This document shows, piece after piece, positions 34,549 through 47,178 of a DNA stretch of 64,000 bases (positions are counted from its first letter, which is position 1; each line of letters opens with the position of its first letter). The notes under the pieces were generated by a model that was given only the letters and a program-made list of their open reading frames with translations, was not told the origin of the DNA and did no database searches. Source of the DNA: Golubevia sp. BC0850 (lineage: Eukaryota; Basidiomycota; Exobasidiomycetes; Golubeviales; Golubeviaceae); assembly GCA_012976225.1 (NCBI GenBank), contig JAAVVG010000005.1, positions 744,001 through 808,000 on the forward strand. Direction: 5' to 3'. The position numbers and the translations under genes were made by a program.

Positions 34549-37500
34549 TTAGAGATTGTTGATCTCAGCCTTGATTCGGTTCAAAAGAGACCTCAAAAGA
34601 GGACGGATGATCTCTGCCTCTGCGGAGCAAAGGAGCGATGTCTTCAGATCGATGATGCCTCCACTGCTAGTCGGACCATCTTGATTTCTAAGTCCTCCTT
34701 CCTCAGTTCCGTTTCCTTGCCCCTTCTCCTGGACAGCGTCTTTCTTGATCCGAGCAACGACCTTCGAGAAGTTTGGTATTGGCTTGTGAAGATCCGATCT
34801 ACTTGATTGAGATTTGTCTTGACGGGTAGATCCAGCCGTGATGTGATTGTGAAATCGAGGATGAGAGGCATCGCTGAGGAGGACTCGGAATCCTGAAACC
34901 AGATTGATGTCGATGGCGTATCTAGAATTTGAACAAAGAGACAGAGGAAAAGCGTCAATTTCGAGATCACAGAAGCTCTCAGATCCCTTTCCATGCTCAC
35001 CTGTCTACCAAGCGAAGTCTGAACCAAGTCGCTGAGATGATCTCAAGCTCTGGGCATTCCGGATCTTCCAAAGCTTGCTCGTAGAATGGTGCTACTTCTA
35101 GTAGGATCGGTAGCGTTTGTTGAAGGAGCTGCGAAAGCTCAAGATCAACGAAGAAGAAGCATGCAAGAGCGAGTCGAGGGGTCAGTAAATGATAAGAGCC
35201 TTTGTGTGAGGTCTATGAAGGCCACACTCACCTGAAGAAACCCTATCCAAAATCGACCAGAAGAGTCATCAGTACTGTTAAGTACTCTTTCCAGTGAACG
35301 AGAGATGAGAGAGTGAGGATTTGCCTTCCTTCTCGTCTTCAAGGGTTCTTCACCTTCCGAAAAGAAGTCCAAAACGAATCGACTGCTGGGGACTTGACCT
35401 TGATTCGTGAAGAGTTTTCGTTTGACGAGAACTGAGAGTTTCTGAGCATATTTGAACTGCACACTTGAGAGATCGAAGCTTCGTAAAGCGACTTCAAGTT
35501 GAGAAGGGGTTCCTTGTTGAGGTTCCAGTCTCTTCCTACAAGAATTCAGGGTGACTTCACGAGCCAGTAAAGCGATCTTGGATATCTCATTCCAATGAGC
35601 CAAGAATCTATGAACGCAGTCTCCGACGCTGTTGGTGGAGAAGGTCAAGATGGAAGTTGTGCTGTCAAAGTGAATCTTGCTCCCATCTTCGCAAGTCAAG
35701 GATCGGTCGGTGACACCAGAGCGAAGACAAAGCTGAAGAGATATCCGAACGTGACACTTCGTAGGATTCCACCAGTCCCGAAGCATGATTGAGACGTTGG
35801 GGTTCGATAGACCTGACGTGTGACCTAAGAGTCCCTTGGAAAGGACACATAGACTGGGTACCAGAGAAGCGACCTCCTTTGCTGGATTGGATAATAGACC
35901 TTTCGATGAATTGAGGGGTAGGTATGACCTTGAGGGAGCGACTTGAGTGTAAGAGACTCCACGGACTCGGAGCTGTTCTTCAATCTTGAGATATCCGACT
36001 AGAGCCACAGAGTAGCTGTGGAGCCTAGAGATCTCTTCGATTGACAAATCTTGCCTGGAAGAACGAAGCAGAAGAGCAGGAAACAAGGTAAGAATCTTCA
36101 CTGGAGGCAATCTCCGACTATCTCTTTTGAGACTCACCTCATCGCACCGCCGGTTCCATCCTGCATCCCTCTCTTCCTTTTCGCATGTTCAACTCCAGAG
36201 ACTCTCCGTCTGTCTAGCCAAGACATCCACTGAATCATCCCGGTCTGCTGGCCACTTGGTTCGATCACAGATGCAATACAGACCAGGCTGACTCTGATGT
36301 CCTGAGGGAGAATCCTCGGGACGATGAAGTAGGAAGGGCACTGAGCCAGAGGAATGAAGAGGAGAGCGGAGGGGGCAGATCCAAAAAACTTGACTCGATC
36401 TGAAGAGTTGGGAAGAGATAGAGGCGTAGCGAGGTGGAGATAGAGATGGAAACATCAGGAGATGAATCGAAAAGAGATCTCCAAGAACAGCTCTCGAAAA
36501 CTTACCTTCGTGTCTGAGAGGAACTCGACGCATGCAATGCAATCCAAGATAACCAGCTTTCTGTTCCAATTCTTCTATAACTCCTCCAAAGCGTAGGTTC
36601 TGCAGCACTTCGACCAGAGTGGAAGGATTCGAGTTGATTCTCTCAGAAGCCTCTACCAACCTAGCTGAGCTTCCTTCACTTTCAACCTCTTCACCACCAG
36701 CACTTGAACCTTCTTGAAGGGTTTTGAGGAAGAGACGACCAGAGAGAGGAGTGATTCCAAGGATGACACTGAAGCCATCATAGAGTCTCACTCTCAAAAC
36801 AGAAGAGACGCTGCCATCTTGACGAGAAATTTCATCGATGGCACACTCTTGCGAGCTAAGTGATTGTCCGAGAGTACTCGAGATGACCCGCTTGTGGAAT
36901 GCTCGAATGGCAGCAGAGGAATGCTGAGAGATGATTGAGGTAAGAAGAGATTCGATGTTGAGATCGTGCGAGTCCTGAAGGAGAAGGTATTGAGAAACAG
37001 AAAAGAGAAGCGTTAGAGATCTCGCACAAATGCAGAGACGGGGATCGAGCTGGCGTATGAACTCACGATCCCAACCGAATCCTGATCCACCTCTTGAGCG
37101 ACCGATCCATCAAGCTCCCAAGTAACAGCTAGCGTCATTCGCTTTCCAAGATCCGAATCAGATTCCGCTGCGTTCAACAGAGCTGTTCCGAGAAGATCTT
37201 CGATGGTCTTGCTAGTACCACCTTGAGTCTCTACCTCTTTGATACTGATACGCAGCGTTCCTTCGGCTACTGGGCTCCCCAAGCTATGGGAAGAGGCTTT
37301 GACAGCTCGAGCGTTTGAAGCTGGAGGTTTGCGAGAAGGAGTAGGATTTCGAGTCCAGTACTTGATGACCAGAGTGACTGGGTTTGCTTCCATTGAGACT
37401 CTTAGATTGTTTCCCCAGTGGAGATTGGCCAGCTGCTTGGCTTGGAATTCCAAGATCGTTAATTGGTACTTCAAGGACGTGTCCTCTGCGGATTGAAAGA

Positions 37501-39441
37501 TCGGAGACGTAGGAGGGAGTTTTTAAGATGGATTGGACATCAGAAGAGACAGATCTGGGAGAGAAACACTCACGAAGGAAAGAATAAAGCCTGAGGAGAG
37601 GTCCATCTTTTCTCAGCATAGTTTCATCTCCATCTTGGATTCCACCGCCGAGATCGAAATCTAGATCCATCTTATCAGCATATCTGACCTCTCCAGCCAC
37701 TTCGCCGATCTTTCCAGCTTCAACTTCATTGCCTTCCTTCTCGATTTCTTCACTTCTATCAGCAGCAGGAGATCTAGGAATTAGAAAGAAGTTCCCATCT
37801 TCCAAAATCTGAAGCCTGCTACTTTTCTCCGGAGCCCTCTTGAACCTTTCCTTTCCCAATCCCGTTATCCTAAAGTCGAACTTCAAAGAGAGTAAGAAGA
37901 ACCGATCTTGATCATCTGAACCTGAAAGAGTGACCGAAGCCTCGAAGAGACCTTTCACCAGAAAGTTCGCCCTTCCGTTTGAGATAGTGTAGTTTGACAT
38001 TTGAATTGGAAGGATCTCGAGGCATGAAAGTCGTAGTCTTAAAGCATCTTCTAATTCCGATACGATCTCCAGGGCCTCCTCGTCTGTGTATGGCTTCGGA
38101 GGAACGATCTCATCCTGACAGAGAAGAGGGGGAAGTGACAAGTGAGCACCACGAAAGTGCCCTCAGCAAGGTCCTAATCTGACTACTCACCTTGATAGAA
38201 GAAGGCAGACGCTGGTAATTCCCAGTGCTCAACACGTCAATGGCTGTTGCAAGGTCGTAATTCCTAACTCTTGAATGAGGTAGAACTCGACGAGCTTCAG
38301 TCAAAGCTTCAACAGCGTCGCTCGTCTGGAAGTGCTGTTCACAGATCAAATTGACCAGATTCTAAAGCAGGGAAATGACAAGATCAGAGAGGGATGAGCG
38401 GCCGAACTAAGAGAGCGTTGTGCACAAGCTGAGGAGGACACCCACTCTAGCTTTCTGAAGATCAGGAGCAGATTTGGACCATCGAGAGAGAACCAAAAGT
38501 TTGATGAATTGCTTTCGCATCTCTAGAGCTGAATGGAAGATCTTGGTTCGTTTTTCGTCACTGCTCAAAGACGGCAGACTGAGATAGAGAAAAAGAGGAA
38601 GAAAGATTAGCCCAACTATAACAGGAGGATAAGATCATAGGAGCAGCACTTCCAAGATCCAAGATAAGCTCTGGCATTTACAACTCTCCAAATCAGACCT
38701 CAAGTCGAGACCTGAGCTTCGTGACAGGTATCACATGCGCTTCCTCTCTACTCCACAGCGACTCGCCCTCTACTCCTCTTCTGTAACTCACGTTTCGGTC
38801 AAGTTCTGCAACGTATCATACCCATAATTAGCCATTCTCAGCACGATAGCATTCAGAGGAATGAGTTCCTCATTGATGTTGGTGAGTTCCGCCTCAAGAA
38901 GCTCTGGAGGGACGTCCTCATCTTGCATCATGAGTGCATCGAAATCCAGCTCTGAATCTAACTGTCGAGCTTTGCCTTTCTTAGAGAGAGCTGATAGCTC
39001 AGTGTTATCTTGATCTGTTTGATGTACGTTCGAAGCAGCAGCATTACTGAGGTTGACATTGGTTGAAGAGGAAGAAGAGGAGTTGGCATGTTGAGCTTCG
39101 AGGATAGAACCATTGGACCTGCTATTGAGACTTGCTCCATTCGAATCGTTCATGTGACTAATTGAATTGCTCTCAGCTCCATTTCCGTTCCCATTCCCAT
39201 TCCCAATGCCGTTGATCCCATTAGATCCAACTGAAGCAGGAGGCATCCCACCATCGCCAGCCACACGTCCGAACTCAACTGCTTCTGAGCCCGCTCCTAC
39301 TCCTGTGGCCAGATTGGCCAGGTTGGAATTGAGCTCAGAGAAGTGGGTCTGATTCTGAATGGGTTTCCTTTGATGTTCTTGCTGCTGTTGTGATCGAGGT
39401 TGTTGAGGAAGATTGAATTCAGCTGAAGGCGAGTTGCTCAT
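34549..39441 (-). CDS. MED14: Mediator complex subunit 14
   Basis: Ten exons close in phase to 1322 residues: 39441-38792, 38578-38446, 38361-38191, 38114-37574, 37485-37067, 36974-36506, 36399-36138, 36054-35232, 35128-35001 and 34921-34549. After about 190 polar residues (Gln-, Asn- and Ser-rich, with a Gly-Asn repeat) comes the MED14 N-terminal domain: ELIPLNAIVLRMANYGYDTL, LPSLSSDEKRTKIFHSALEM and RKQFIKLLVLSRWSKSAPDL. These are near-diagnostic. Later regions include DIRVSLVCIASVIEPSG and the C-terminal RPLLRSLLNRIKAEINNL. MED14 (yeast Rgr1) is the backbone linking Mediator head, middle and tail. The gene is about the expected length. Its start is only 210 nt from the divergent glutathione synthetase gene. 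Confidence 0.93.
39184..39215 (-). repeat. Hexamer tract encoding Gly-Asn repeats in MED14
   Basis: Imperfect six-base units (ATTCCC on the plus strand) encode GNGNGN-type sequence in the disordered N-terminus of MED14. Length may vary between strains. Confidence 0.7.
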
Positions 39442-39651
39442 CTACCTATCCTATCCTATCGCTATTCCTTCCTGTCCTGCTTCTTTCGTTCTTGCTTCCC
39501 ACTTGATGACTGGCTCCAGTTAATTGAGAGAAAATGAAGAACAGAGAACTCTTGATGAAAGAGCAGATAGAGGATATGAGACTGTGTGGGAACAGAGCGA
39601 CCTTCTCAATCTTTGTTCCCTCCCTCCTTCATCCCAAGGCTCTCTACTCCA
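39442..39651. promoter_or_regulatory. Compact bidirectional promoter, MED14 / glutathione synthetase
   Basis: This is 210 nt between divergent start codons; an in-frame ATG at 39586 would shorten it to 144 nt. It contains a CTATCCTATC direct repeat near 39445. Shared regulation is inferred from spacing only. Confidence 0.4.
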
Positions 39652-42076
39652 ATGAGTTCCTCATCTAATCGGATGCCTTCATGGCCACCATCTTTGACTC
39701 AAATCCAACTTTCGGAACTATCTTCAAGTTCAACAGATTATGCTTTATCTCATGGTTTAGTCTATCGACCACCAGTCACTTCTTCAGAATCAAGTCCATC
39801 AACTTCCTCTGTCATTCATGCTCCTTTCTCTCTACTCCCTTCTCCTTTCCCTAAACATTTGTTCGAGAACGCAAACAATCTCCAGCCAGCCTTCAATTTC
39901 CTTTATTCAAAGATAGCTTTAGATGATCAATTCTTAGAAAGAGTCATTGGTGGAAGCGTTGTTAAAGTAGATGAATTTCAGAGAGGTCTTTGGGATGTTT
40001 GGAATCGTTGTAGACAGAATGATATATCTCAGGTGAGTTTGAGAAAAGATTTTGGATGCAAGAGATGGGGGAGAGTCAGGCTGAGGTGGGAGAGGAGAGG
40101 TGAGAGAGGATGGAGATGATGGATCTTTTCGAGAAGAACAGCTCTCGGATTCAGAGCTAGACGAGGCTTGCATCTTCCTTGATAACAGGAGCTCTAAAGT
40201 TATGGACACTCATGAATATCCTCAGCTTCTTTTGATGCAAGTCGAGCTCACTTCCATCCTGAATCCTTATCTCCGTGTTCTTCTTGAACATTCTCATCTT
40301 GTTGACCTCCTTTGAACTCAAATTCTTCTTCTTCTATCACTTCTCCCTTCAAACATTTTGATAGCCTCTTCATCTTGGACTTTTCCGATCAGATTATCTC
40401 CTTCATCAAGAAGAAGATTCCACACACTCAAAAGGTAACCCAGAACTTCAGATCAAACAGGTTGAATTCAACACCATCTCTTCAAGTTTCGGTCCATTAT
40501 GTGCTAGAGTTAGCCAAATGCATAAGTTGGTGTCACTCTTTCTCTTCTACGAGTGACGAAAGCTCGACGCCTCCTAGTCAAAAGCTCTTTTGAAACGAGA
40601 CTGAAAAACCAAAGACGATGTCAACCTTTTACTTACCCCCTTTGGGTCTCGATTCCTCGTGTCATCCCCTCATCAAACAGATACCTACAATCCACAACTT
40701 CTTACTTCAACTCTTCCCCTCACCTCAATGCCTCATCATTACCCGACAATCCATCTCTTCAAGTTTTAGCCTCAGGTTTAGCTTCTGGTCACAAAGCCTA
40801 TTTAGAAAGTCTAACGACCCTCTCGTCTGAAAACCGATCTGAGGTAGGAGAGGGAATCCCAAAAGTGATCCTTTTCGTGGTTCAAGAAGGAGAAAGAAAT
40901 GCTTTCGATCAGAGATGGTTGGAATATGAGTTGTTGGAAAGGTGAGTGTTGAGTTTAACAGACTTCTTTCCTGAGTTTCTAGAACATGAGCCTTTTTTGC
41001 TTCTGCTCATTCTTTCAACTTTGACTTTCAAACAGACATGGAATTCAGGTCCAAAGGAAAACCTTTTCAGAACTTTCAACTCAAGCAGCTTTAACTCCTT
41101 CAACTCGACTTTTAATCACTTCACCGAATTCAATTCCTCAAACTGAAGCTTCAGTCATCTATTTCAGATCAGGTTATGGTCCATCAGATTATCCAACTTC
41201 TGAATGTTGGGAAACTAGATTCCTATTAGAATCGAGTTTTTCAATCAAATGTCCTACTATAGCATTACAACTATCAGGTTCCAAAAAAGTCCAACAAGAG
41301 TTATCAATCCCAAAGGTTTTAGAATATTTCCTGAAAGATACGAAGTATGAATCTGAAATTCCAAACCTTCGAAAAAGTTTTTCAGATCTATATCCTCTAG
41401 ATCAAAGTGAGGTTGGGAAATCAGGGTACTCATTAGCTTTATCAAGTTCTCAAAACTACGTTATGAAACCTCAAAGAGAAGGTGGTGGTAATAATATTTA
41501 TAGAGAAGAGATTTTGAAAGCTTTGAAAGAGATGGAAAAAAGAGATGAAGGGAAAGGAAAAGTTGAAGTGAAAGAAAGAGAAGGATATATTTTAATGAGT
41601 TTGATCAAACCTCCAAAGGGAGTTGGGAATTATCTAGTTAAGGCCCCTACGAAAGTGGGAGGAGATGAGGAAGAAATAAAAGGTCCAGCACTGATGGAAG
41701 ATGTGGTTTCTGAATTGGGGATTTATGGAACTTCCCTGTTCAAGAAAGGCCGAGATGGGATCGAAATCGTGGATATGGAAGCTGGAGGTTATTTGTTGAG
41801 AACTAAAGGTAGAAGTTCGGATGAAGGCGGAGTTGGTGAGTTCTGGTAGTCGAGGATGGGAGGAGTAAGGGAGGGTTTACTTCTTCGACTTTCTTTCGCC
41901 ATCTACTTCTGTTCGAAGTGCTGACACCTCTCTTTCTCTCTCTCTCTTCCGCTATCTTGCTTCCTATCTCCTCTATCTCGATTCCTCTCGTCTCTCATCC
42001 CTCGGTCTATCTTCCACCCCCTTTTTCTTAAACAGCTGTGGGATTCTCTGTGATTGACGCCCCGGTCCTGGTTTGA
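39652..42076 (+). CDS. GSH2: Glutathione synthetase
   Basis: Five exons, 39652-40032, 40365-40525, 40681-40941, 41036-41835 and 42036-42076, give 547 residues. The eukaryotic GSS features are in order: APFSLLPSPFPKHLFENANN, the substrate motif HLGLFRSDYLLHQ, KQVEFNTISSSFGPL, IYFRSGYGPSDYP, ATP-grasp elements NYVMKPQREGGGNNIYREEI and YILMSLIKPP, then GGYLLRTK and the C-terminal GVAVGFSVIDAPVLV. The enzyme joins gamma-glutamylcysteine and glycine with ATP in the cytosol. The first intron is unusually long (332 nt) and contains a stop-free frame of 72 codons that is not homologous sequence. The second intron begins with a non-standard GTTGGT donor. Without these splices key residues are lost. 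Confidence 0.94.
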
Positions 42077-42346
42077 GAATTTCAAAACGTTTGTATACAC
42101 ACATATAGACTTCCCAACAACTGAAAAGTGAAGACAAAGATCCTCGAGGCATTGGGTGTTATTAATTACTCCGCGGAAGGTGCTTATCGCTGGAGGAGGT
42201 GCAAGCAAGTCCACTCAAGTCAGAAGACTCGACTTGACTTGATTTGGATCTCCATTCTGTTTCCCCTTTTCATCTTCTTCTCAAAACTGTTTCCTTTCCT
42301 TTTCAACAAAGTCATTCAACCCAAGCAAGAGAGATTGTCGAGTATC

Positions 42347-44698
42347 ATGGTTAGAATCATCTCAAATAGACTCTTATCAACCAGCAAGACTTTTCCTTCT
42401 CTCTCTCGTCCTTCTCAATTCTCCCGCTTCTCCTTGAAAGTCATTCCGTCTCAGCCTACAATCTTCAAAAGCAAATCCACAACCTCTCATGCAATCCACC
42501 ATCACAATCACAATCCGATGTCTTCAATTCGTTACAAGAGTTCAACCTCTACTTCTTCCCAACCTCCTCCAACTCCTCCCACTAGCACTCCTTCCCTAGG
42601 ATCTCCTCTGAAACTAGTCTTTTCAATCACATTCATCACATTAACAGGAACTCTTTTAACCATCAAGTTCACTCACGATCCAACTTCTGATCGACCACTT
42701 CAAAGAACTTCTCTACCAACTCTTTTCAGATCTTTATTCGTTTATTCAATCTGTTCAGTTCCTTTCGTTGTAGATGCAGGTCCTACAATCATTGAATGGT
42801 GTAGGGATACTTCTATTCCTGGAGTATGGAAATTCACTGAATGGGTAGTTAGGAATACTTTCTTCAAACAGGTCAGTTACAATGGGGGGAAGAGCATGGA
42901 GGACTGAGGCATGGGAAGGAGAGTAGGTTCAAGCCTCAATCTATGAATTTAGATAGGATATGCTTACCTGATTGTTAGTGACTGAGCTGGCAGAAATCGC
43001 TTGGTGGAAGACTGGAGAGAGCTCGGGAGGGTATACGTTCAATCTCTGATCCCTCTTCCTTGTCCCTTTCATCTTCTCCTCAGTTCGTAGGAGCTGAGAC
43101 CTCTGATGATTGCGTACCAGTAATGAGCGCTCTCTCCAGATCAAACCTGGGAACTATGTTAAACTTCTCAATAGAAGTAGATCATCATTCAGCCCTAGAA
43201 AGTAGTGCTTCCAAAGGAGGATCCTCCTCCACTGCTTCTCTTGGTCCTTCAATCCATCAAAACTTCGTAGATGAATTGATTCATTCAATTTCAGTAGCTT
43301 CTTCCTTCGCATCAGCACCCGCCACTTTCGGAGCTTCTTCCGCTTCAGAAGCAGAGGAATTGAAATCAAGACCAAATAGAGATGGCTCAACCATGGTAGC
43401 TATCAAGTTATCTGGACTTCTAGCAGACAGTTCTGTATTGGAAAGAAGTTCTGCTGCTATCGTTTCTAGAGAATGGTTTAGTTCTCCTCCTACACCTTTA
43501 CCTCCTAGACATGTTAATGGTGGAGGTCCTTGTGCTGGTTTAGCTATTCCAGCCGCTGCTTTAGATCCTAAAGATGTCAAGGCTTTGAATGAGTTGATGC
43601 AAGCTCTTAGATCTGTGGCTACCAAGGCTCAGGAAGTTGGGAATGTTAGAATCTGTCTTGATGCTGAATACAGTTGGTGAGTCGTTTTTTCCATCGCATC
43701 GAAAAAGAGTTTGGAACCCTTTTCTAACTGTTTTCAATTCCAACCTTCCATCTCACCCACTTTTCTCAGGTATCAACCAGCCATTGACGCTCTCTTCGAA
43801 GCAGTAGCTTCAGAATTCAATTCCAACTCTCGTTCTTCACCAATCGGACCTATCATTTTCAACACCTATCAAACCTATCTTCGTAGAACTCCATCTCATC
43901 TATCAGCTTCTTTAGAAAGAGCTCGTCTAGGGAATTATTCTATTGGGGTCAAATTAGTTAGAGGTGCTTACGTTGATGCTGAAAACAATTCTTGGGCAAA
44001 AATGTCAGTCACTCCACCACCACCTGGAAAAACTAAGGAAGAAATTACTTCAATCAATTTCGCTTCTCCAGTTTGGGCAAACAAAAACTTAACTGATCAA
44101 TGTTATAATGGTTGTGCTATTAGAATGGTAGATGAGGTGAAATCCGATTTGGAAAATTCCAGGAAAAATGGACAAGATCCTAGAATCAGCGTCATGTTTG
44201 CTAGTCATAATGTTGAGAGTTCTGAATTGGTCACTAGGAGAATAGTTGAGATTGGTCTGGCTTCTCAAACTTCTGAGGATCTTACTCATTTGAATTTGAT
44301 TAAAGGAGTTAGAGGTAGGATTTGCTTTGGTCAATTGTTTGGAATGGCTGACAATGTGACTAGAGGTCTTCAAGCTGCTTTTGATCCTAACAGTGGAGGA
44401 GTTGGTCCTCATATCTGTTCCAAATATCGTGAGTCTATCAGTCAGAGACTCAAAGAAAGATGAGAGAAGCATCCTTCGACCCAACTTTCTTGGCCCCTTT
44501 CGGAACTGTCGAACTGACTGCCTCTCTTTGCTATTTTCCTTGCTCTCTTAACAAGTTCCATATGGACCTCTCAATCTAGTCATGCCTTACCTCATCCGTA
44601 GAGCTGCAGAGAATAAGTCCGTCATCGGAGGTGGAGCTGCAGCCAACGAAATCAAATTGGTTTTGAAGGAGCTATCCCTCAGAATCACTGGGGCTTGA
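42347..44698 (+). CDS. PUT1: Proline dehydrogenase, mitochondrial
   Basis: Four exons, 42347-42871, 43084-43676, 43770-44428 and 44556-44698, give 639 residues. The N-terminus is an Arg/Ser-rich presequence (MVRIISNRLLSTSKTFP) and then a hydrophobic stretch (LVFSITFITLTGTLLTI). The PRODH barrel has MLNFSIEVDH, MVAIKLSGLL, ICLDAEYSWYQPAID, IFNTYQTYLRRTP, SIGVKLVRGAYVDAE, SVMFASHN, FGQLFGMAD and the proline-binding end VMPYLIRRAAEN. It is an FAD enzyme oxidising proline to pyrroline-5-carboxylate at the inner membrane, the first step in proline use as a nitrogen source. A Ser/Ala-rich insert (about 200-255) and the hydrophobic segment before the barrel are longer than in yeast. It starts 270 nt after glutathione synthetase on the same strand. 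Confidence 0.94.
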
Positions 44699-45786
44699 TG
44701 ACTTCAAACCTTATCCAAACTGACAGTGGATCGAGTTCAGTTATTCACTGTTCTTCAACTTTCTTTTAACGTCATCCTTGGGTCTTCATTCAAGAAGATC
44801 CTTCTCTATTTCTTTCTACGCTTTTTTCTTTTACCATCTCTCGCATAAATCATATCAAATCCTGTACTGTATCCAAATCACAATCTTCAGAGTGACTCTT
44901 CTCACTTAACACAAAGAGTATACATTTAATTTTTCACCTTTCTTCACGTCATTATCATCTCTCAATGTACTACATCTACAAGGCCGTGCGCTGCCAATTA
45001 ACACTAGCGCTAATTTTCTCAAGTAATGATAATAGGTTCTCTTTCTATTCCGGTTCTGTCTGTTCTTTGTGTAGGGAAGGGAGAGATGAATTGAATCATC
45101 GAAATACAGTTCTCTCCTTTTGGTTCGTCGCCAACTTCGAGGAAAGGAAGGAGTTCAAGGTCAATTGCCTTTCACACCTAGGATAACTAGGTCACTTATG
45201 TCTCATTCATATCAGTCACTTATTTTACCTAAATCCAAAGTCCTTAATTACTCTTCCTAGCGTCTTTCCAAAGTGTGAGTGAACGTGGTGAGGCTCCTTC
45301 TAGGCCGTCAGCATTGATTGGCCTAAAGTGAACACCTACTTCTTGCGAGTTAATGAGAACCTTTGTGGAAAAGATAGCTGATAGAAGGCTTTCTTCTGCC
45401 AAATCGGGAGCAGCCTGGAGCTTCAGAGGGTGGCTTATTGAAAGAGACCTCAGCTGCCTAGTTGGCCGTTGTCTAATTGCCTATAGCTGCCTTTCAAAGT
45501 AAGCTGTGGAAAAGGTAAACAAGTAACCTTTTCCATTCTACACCTTGCTCTGAAAGGTGACTTTATCTCTTCTTGTTAAGTACTTACTTCTACCAACGGA
45601 CAATCGATTCCATTTCAGTTGTTTTTCCGACAGTGTTCATGCAGAGTGTCAAGATTTGGAGGCTGCAAGAGATCGTGAGGACCTAGAGTGAAGGGGAGAA
45701 TTGATCTTCAAGCCACAACTACTCGGGGTACAGACACAACAGAAATAGATTACAACTCAACGAATCTTACATAGATCTTCAGAGCT
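44699..45786. other. Gene-poor interval carrying a dispersed repeat
   Basis: About 1.1 kb between PUT1 and the chitinase remnant. An open frame at 44965-45186 has no recognisable content. The notable element is the dispersed repeat at 45425-45519. The interval lies next to the disrupted chitinase, so it may be a small accessory or rearranged zone. Confidence 0.5.
45425..45519 (+). repeat. Dispersed repeat, copy 2 (sense)
   Basis: This matches the reverse complement of 26838-26927 at both ends. It starts AGAGGGTGG, contains GACCTCAGCTGCCTA within a longer identical block, and ends near AAGTAAGCTGTG and AAGGTAAA. Internally AGCTGCCT occurs twice about 30 nt apart. It lies in non-coding DNA between PUT1 and the broken chitinase. 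A non-autonomous element or its solo remnant is the likeliest explanation. Two copies alone do not fix its limits. Confidence 0.7.
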
Positions 45787-46185
45787 TCACTCTAGCCCAG
45801 AGGCTTGTTTCAAGTCCTCCAAATCCTGTAACTTCATCGGCGTCTGCCAAAAGCTGAACCCAGCAGACCACTTTATCTGTTTCACCAAATCGACGACAGC
45901 TTCACCCAAGTCTTTCATGTACATCCAACCGTTTCCAGCGTCTTTTGGAAGATAGGGCTTTCCGATTACCAAGTTGCTAGCACCGAATCCTTCGTCTTCC
46001 ACGAGCTGCATCAAAGCTGATCCTGCCGTGGGTCGAGAGTTGCCGGTGTCGTAGATCAAAGTCTGTTCAGTCTCGCAACTTTACCAATTGTAAAATTGAA
46101 CGAGATAATAGTCAATGAGAGACCCCACTTTTCTGTTAACCTCTGCGTAGCTTGCTGGCTGATGAATGATTTGAGATGGAGAAGG
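45787..46185 (-). pseudogene. GH18 chitinase, C-terminal remnant
   Basis: Two pieces in different frames match the end of fungal GH18 chitinases. About 46185-46084 gives YAEVNRKVGSLIDYYLVQFY, the strand before the barrel's last catalytic-side loop. Then 46059-45787 gives SALMQLVEDEGFGASNLVIG followed by KPYLPKDAGNGW and WSAGFSFWQ, the usual GKP and final Trp-strand motifs. No intron of plausible size joins the two pieces (only about 22 nt separate them), which suggests decay rather than splicing. The N-terminal half of the same gene lies about 2.3 kb upstream at 48430-48938 in the same orientation. The catalytic D-x-x-D-x-D-x-E strand is absent from both parts. Confidence 0.72.
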
Positions 46186-46201
46186 AGTGTCAGAGAGCGA
46201 G

Positions 46202-47112
46202 TCAACAGCTTCCTTCCTCATTCCAAGAAGCTTTTGATCCATCAGAGTCTTCTGAGTTCCCATCCTCTGGTTCAAGATAGGGAATCACCTCATCAGAAGC
46301 TAGATAATCACCTTCACCACCTCTGATTACATCCCTCATTTTACTCGTCTCTGCTGATCTTCCAGAATTCGATACTCTGGATCTTTTTCTATCAGATTTG
46401 CTAGTTGAGAACAAAGGAGTTGATTGGTTGGATTTGGTTCTCTTTCTCGGTCTTGTAGAAGGAGTGGCGGAAGTAGAGGGTTGGCGAGAGGAGCTTGAGC
46501 TGCTCTCTGGCTCTAGCTAGTGGCTTGTCATCAGAATCCGAGTCAGATGCCGTAGCAGTTGGGCGACTATAGGAAAAGAGAGGTGGTGAGAGAGACGTCA
46601 GGAGGAGTGAGGTGGTGGTCGGTGTTGGTTGAGAGAGAGGACAGGTTGGATGACATCCACCATCTGAGTGATCTCCTCATGAATGCCATGATGAATCATT
46701 CTATCTAGCTATCACATTGTTTCCATGAGCCAACCCCATTCAGTCCTTCTGCTCAACGAAGTTCCTAGAAGCTTGTCTTCTCTTTCCAGCGATCTAATCT
46801 CGTCAAAATCCAATTCTCTAAAGAAATCAACTTTCTCTTGAATCTCCTTCTTGAAGTTGATTCCATCCTTACTTCCAAAAGCGTTATCATCAATCTCATC
46901 TAATAGATTCTTCAGTAGATGATGAATGCTAGGCGGAATGATTTTTAAGAACTGATAACAAGACAGTAATTTTCCTTGCAGCAGAATCTTCTGTAGAAGG
47001 TTCAACACAAGAGGATGAAGAACAATCTCCCAAGTTGAAGGTAGCTCAGCTCTTGATTCCCATAATCTTGAACCTCTACTTCCGTCTGGAGGGTTTGATT
47101 TCAATTCCCATT
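46202..47112 (-). pseudogene. Inserted segment, downstream coding-like pieces of unrecognised protein
   Basis: Two coding-like blocks lie here inside the interrupted chitinase. The first, 47112-46712, encodes a helical domain (STWEIVLHPLVLNLLQK, VDFFRELDFDEIRSLERED, RRTEWGWLMETM). The second, about 46560-46202, encodes acidic and basic disordered sequence (ATASDSDSDDKPLARARE; STRPRKRTKSNQ; PYLEPEDGNSEDSD). They are in different frames from each other and from the piece at 47179-48430, and no clean splices were found to connect them. They probably derive from one nuclear protein, now degraded. No family was recognised. Confidence 0.45.
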
Positions 47113-47178
47113 ATTCTGAGACATCTCAACAGCTTCTGCGAATCCTTGATTCGAATTAATAGCATACTGCAGTAAACC

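Noticed and set aside
44699-45786. tRNA or other structured RNA in the gene-poor interval
   Set aside because: No cloverleaf with box A/B-like sequence could be identified by eye. Only the dispersed repeat stands out.
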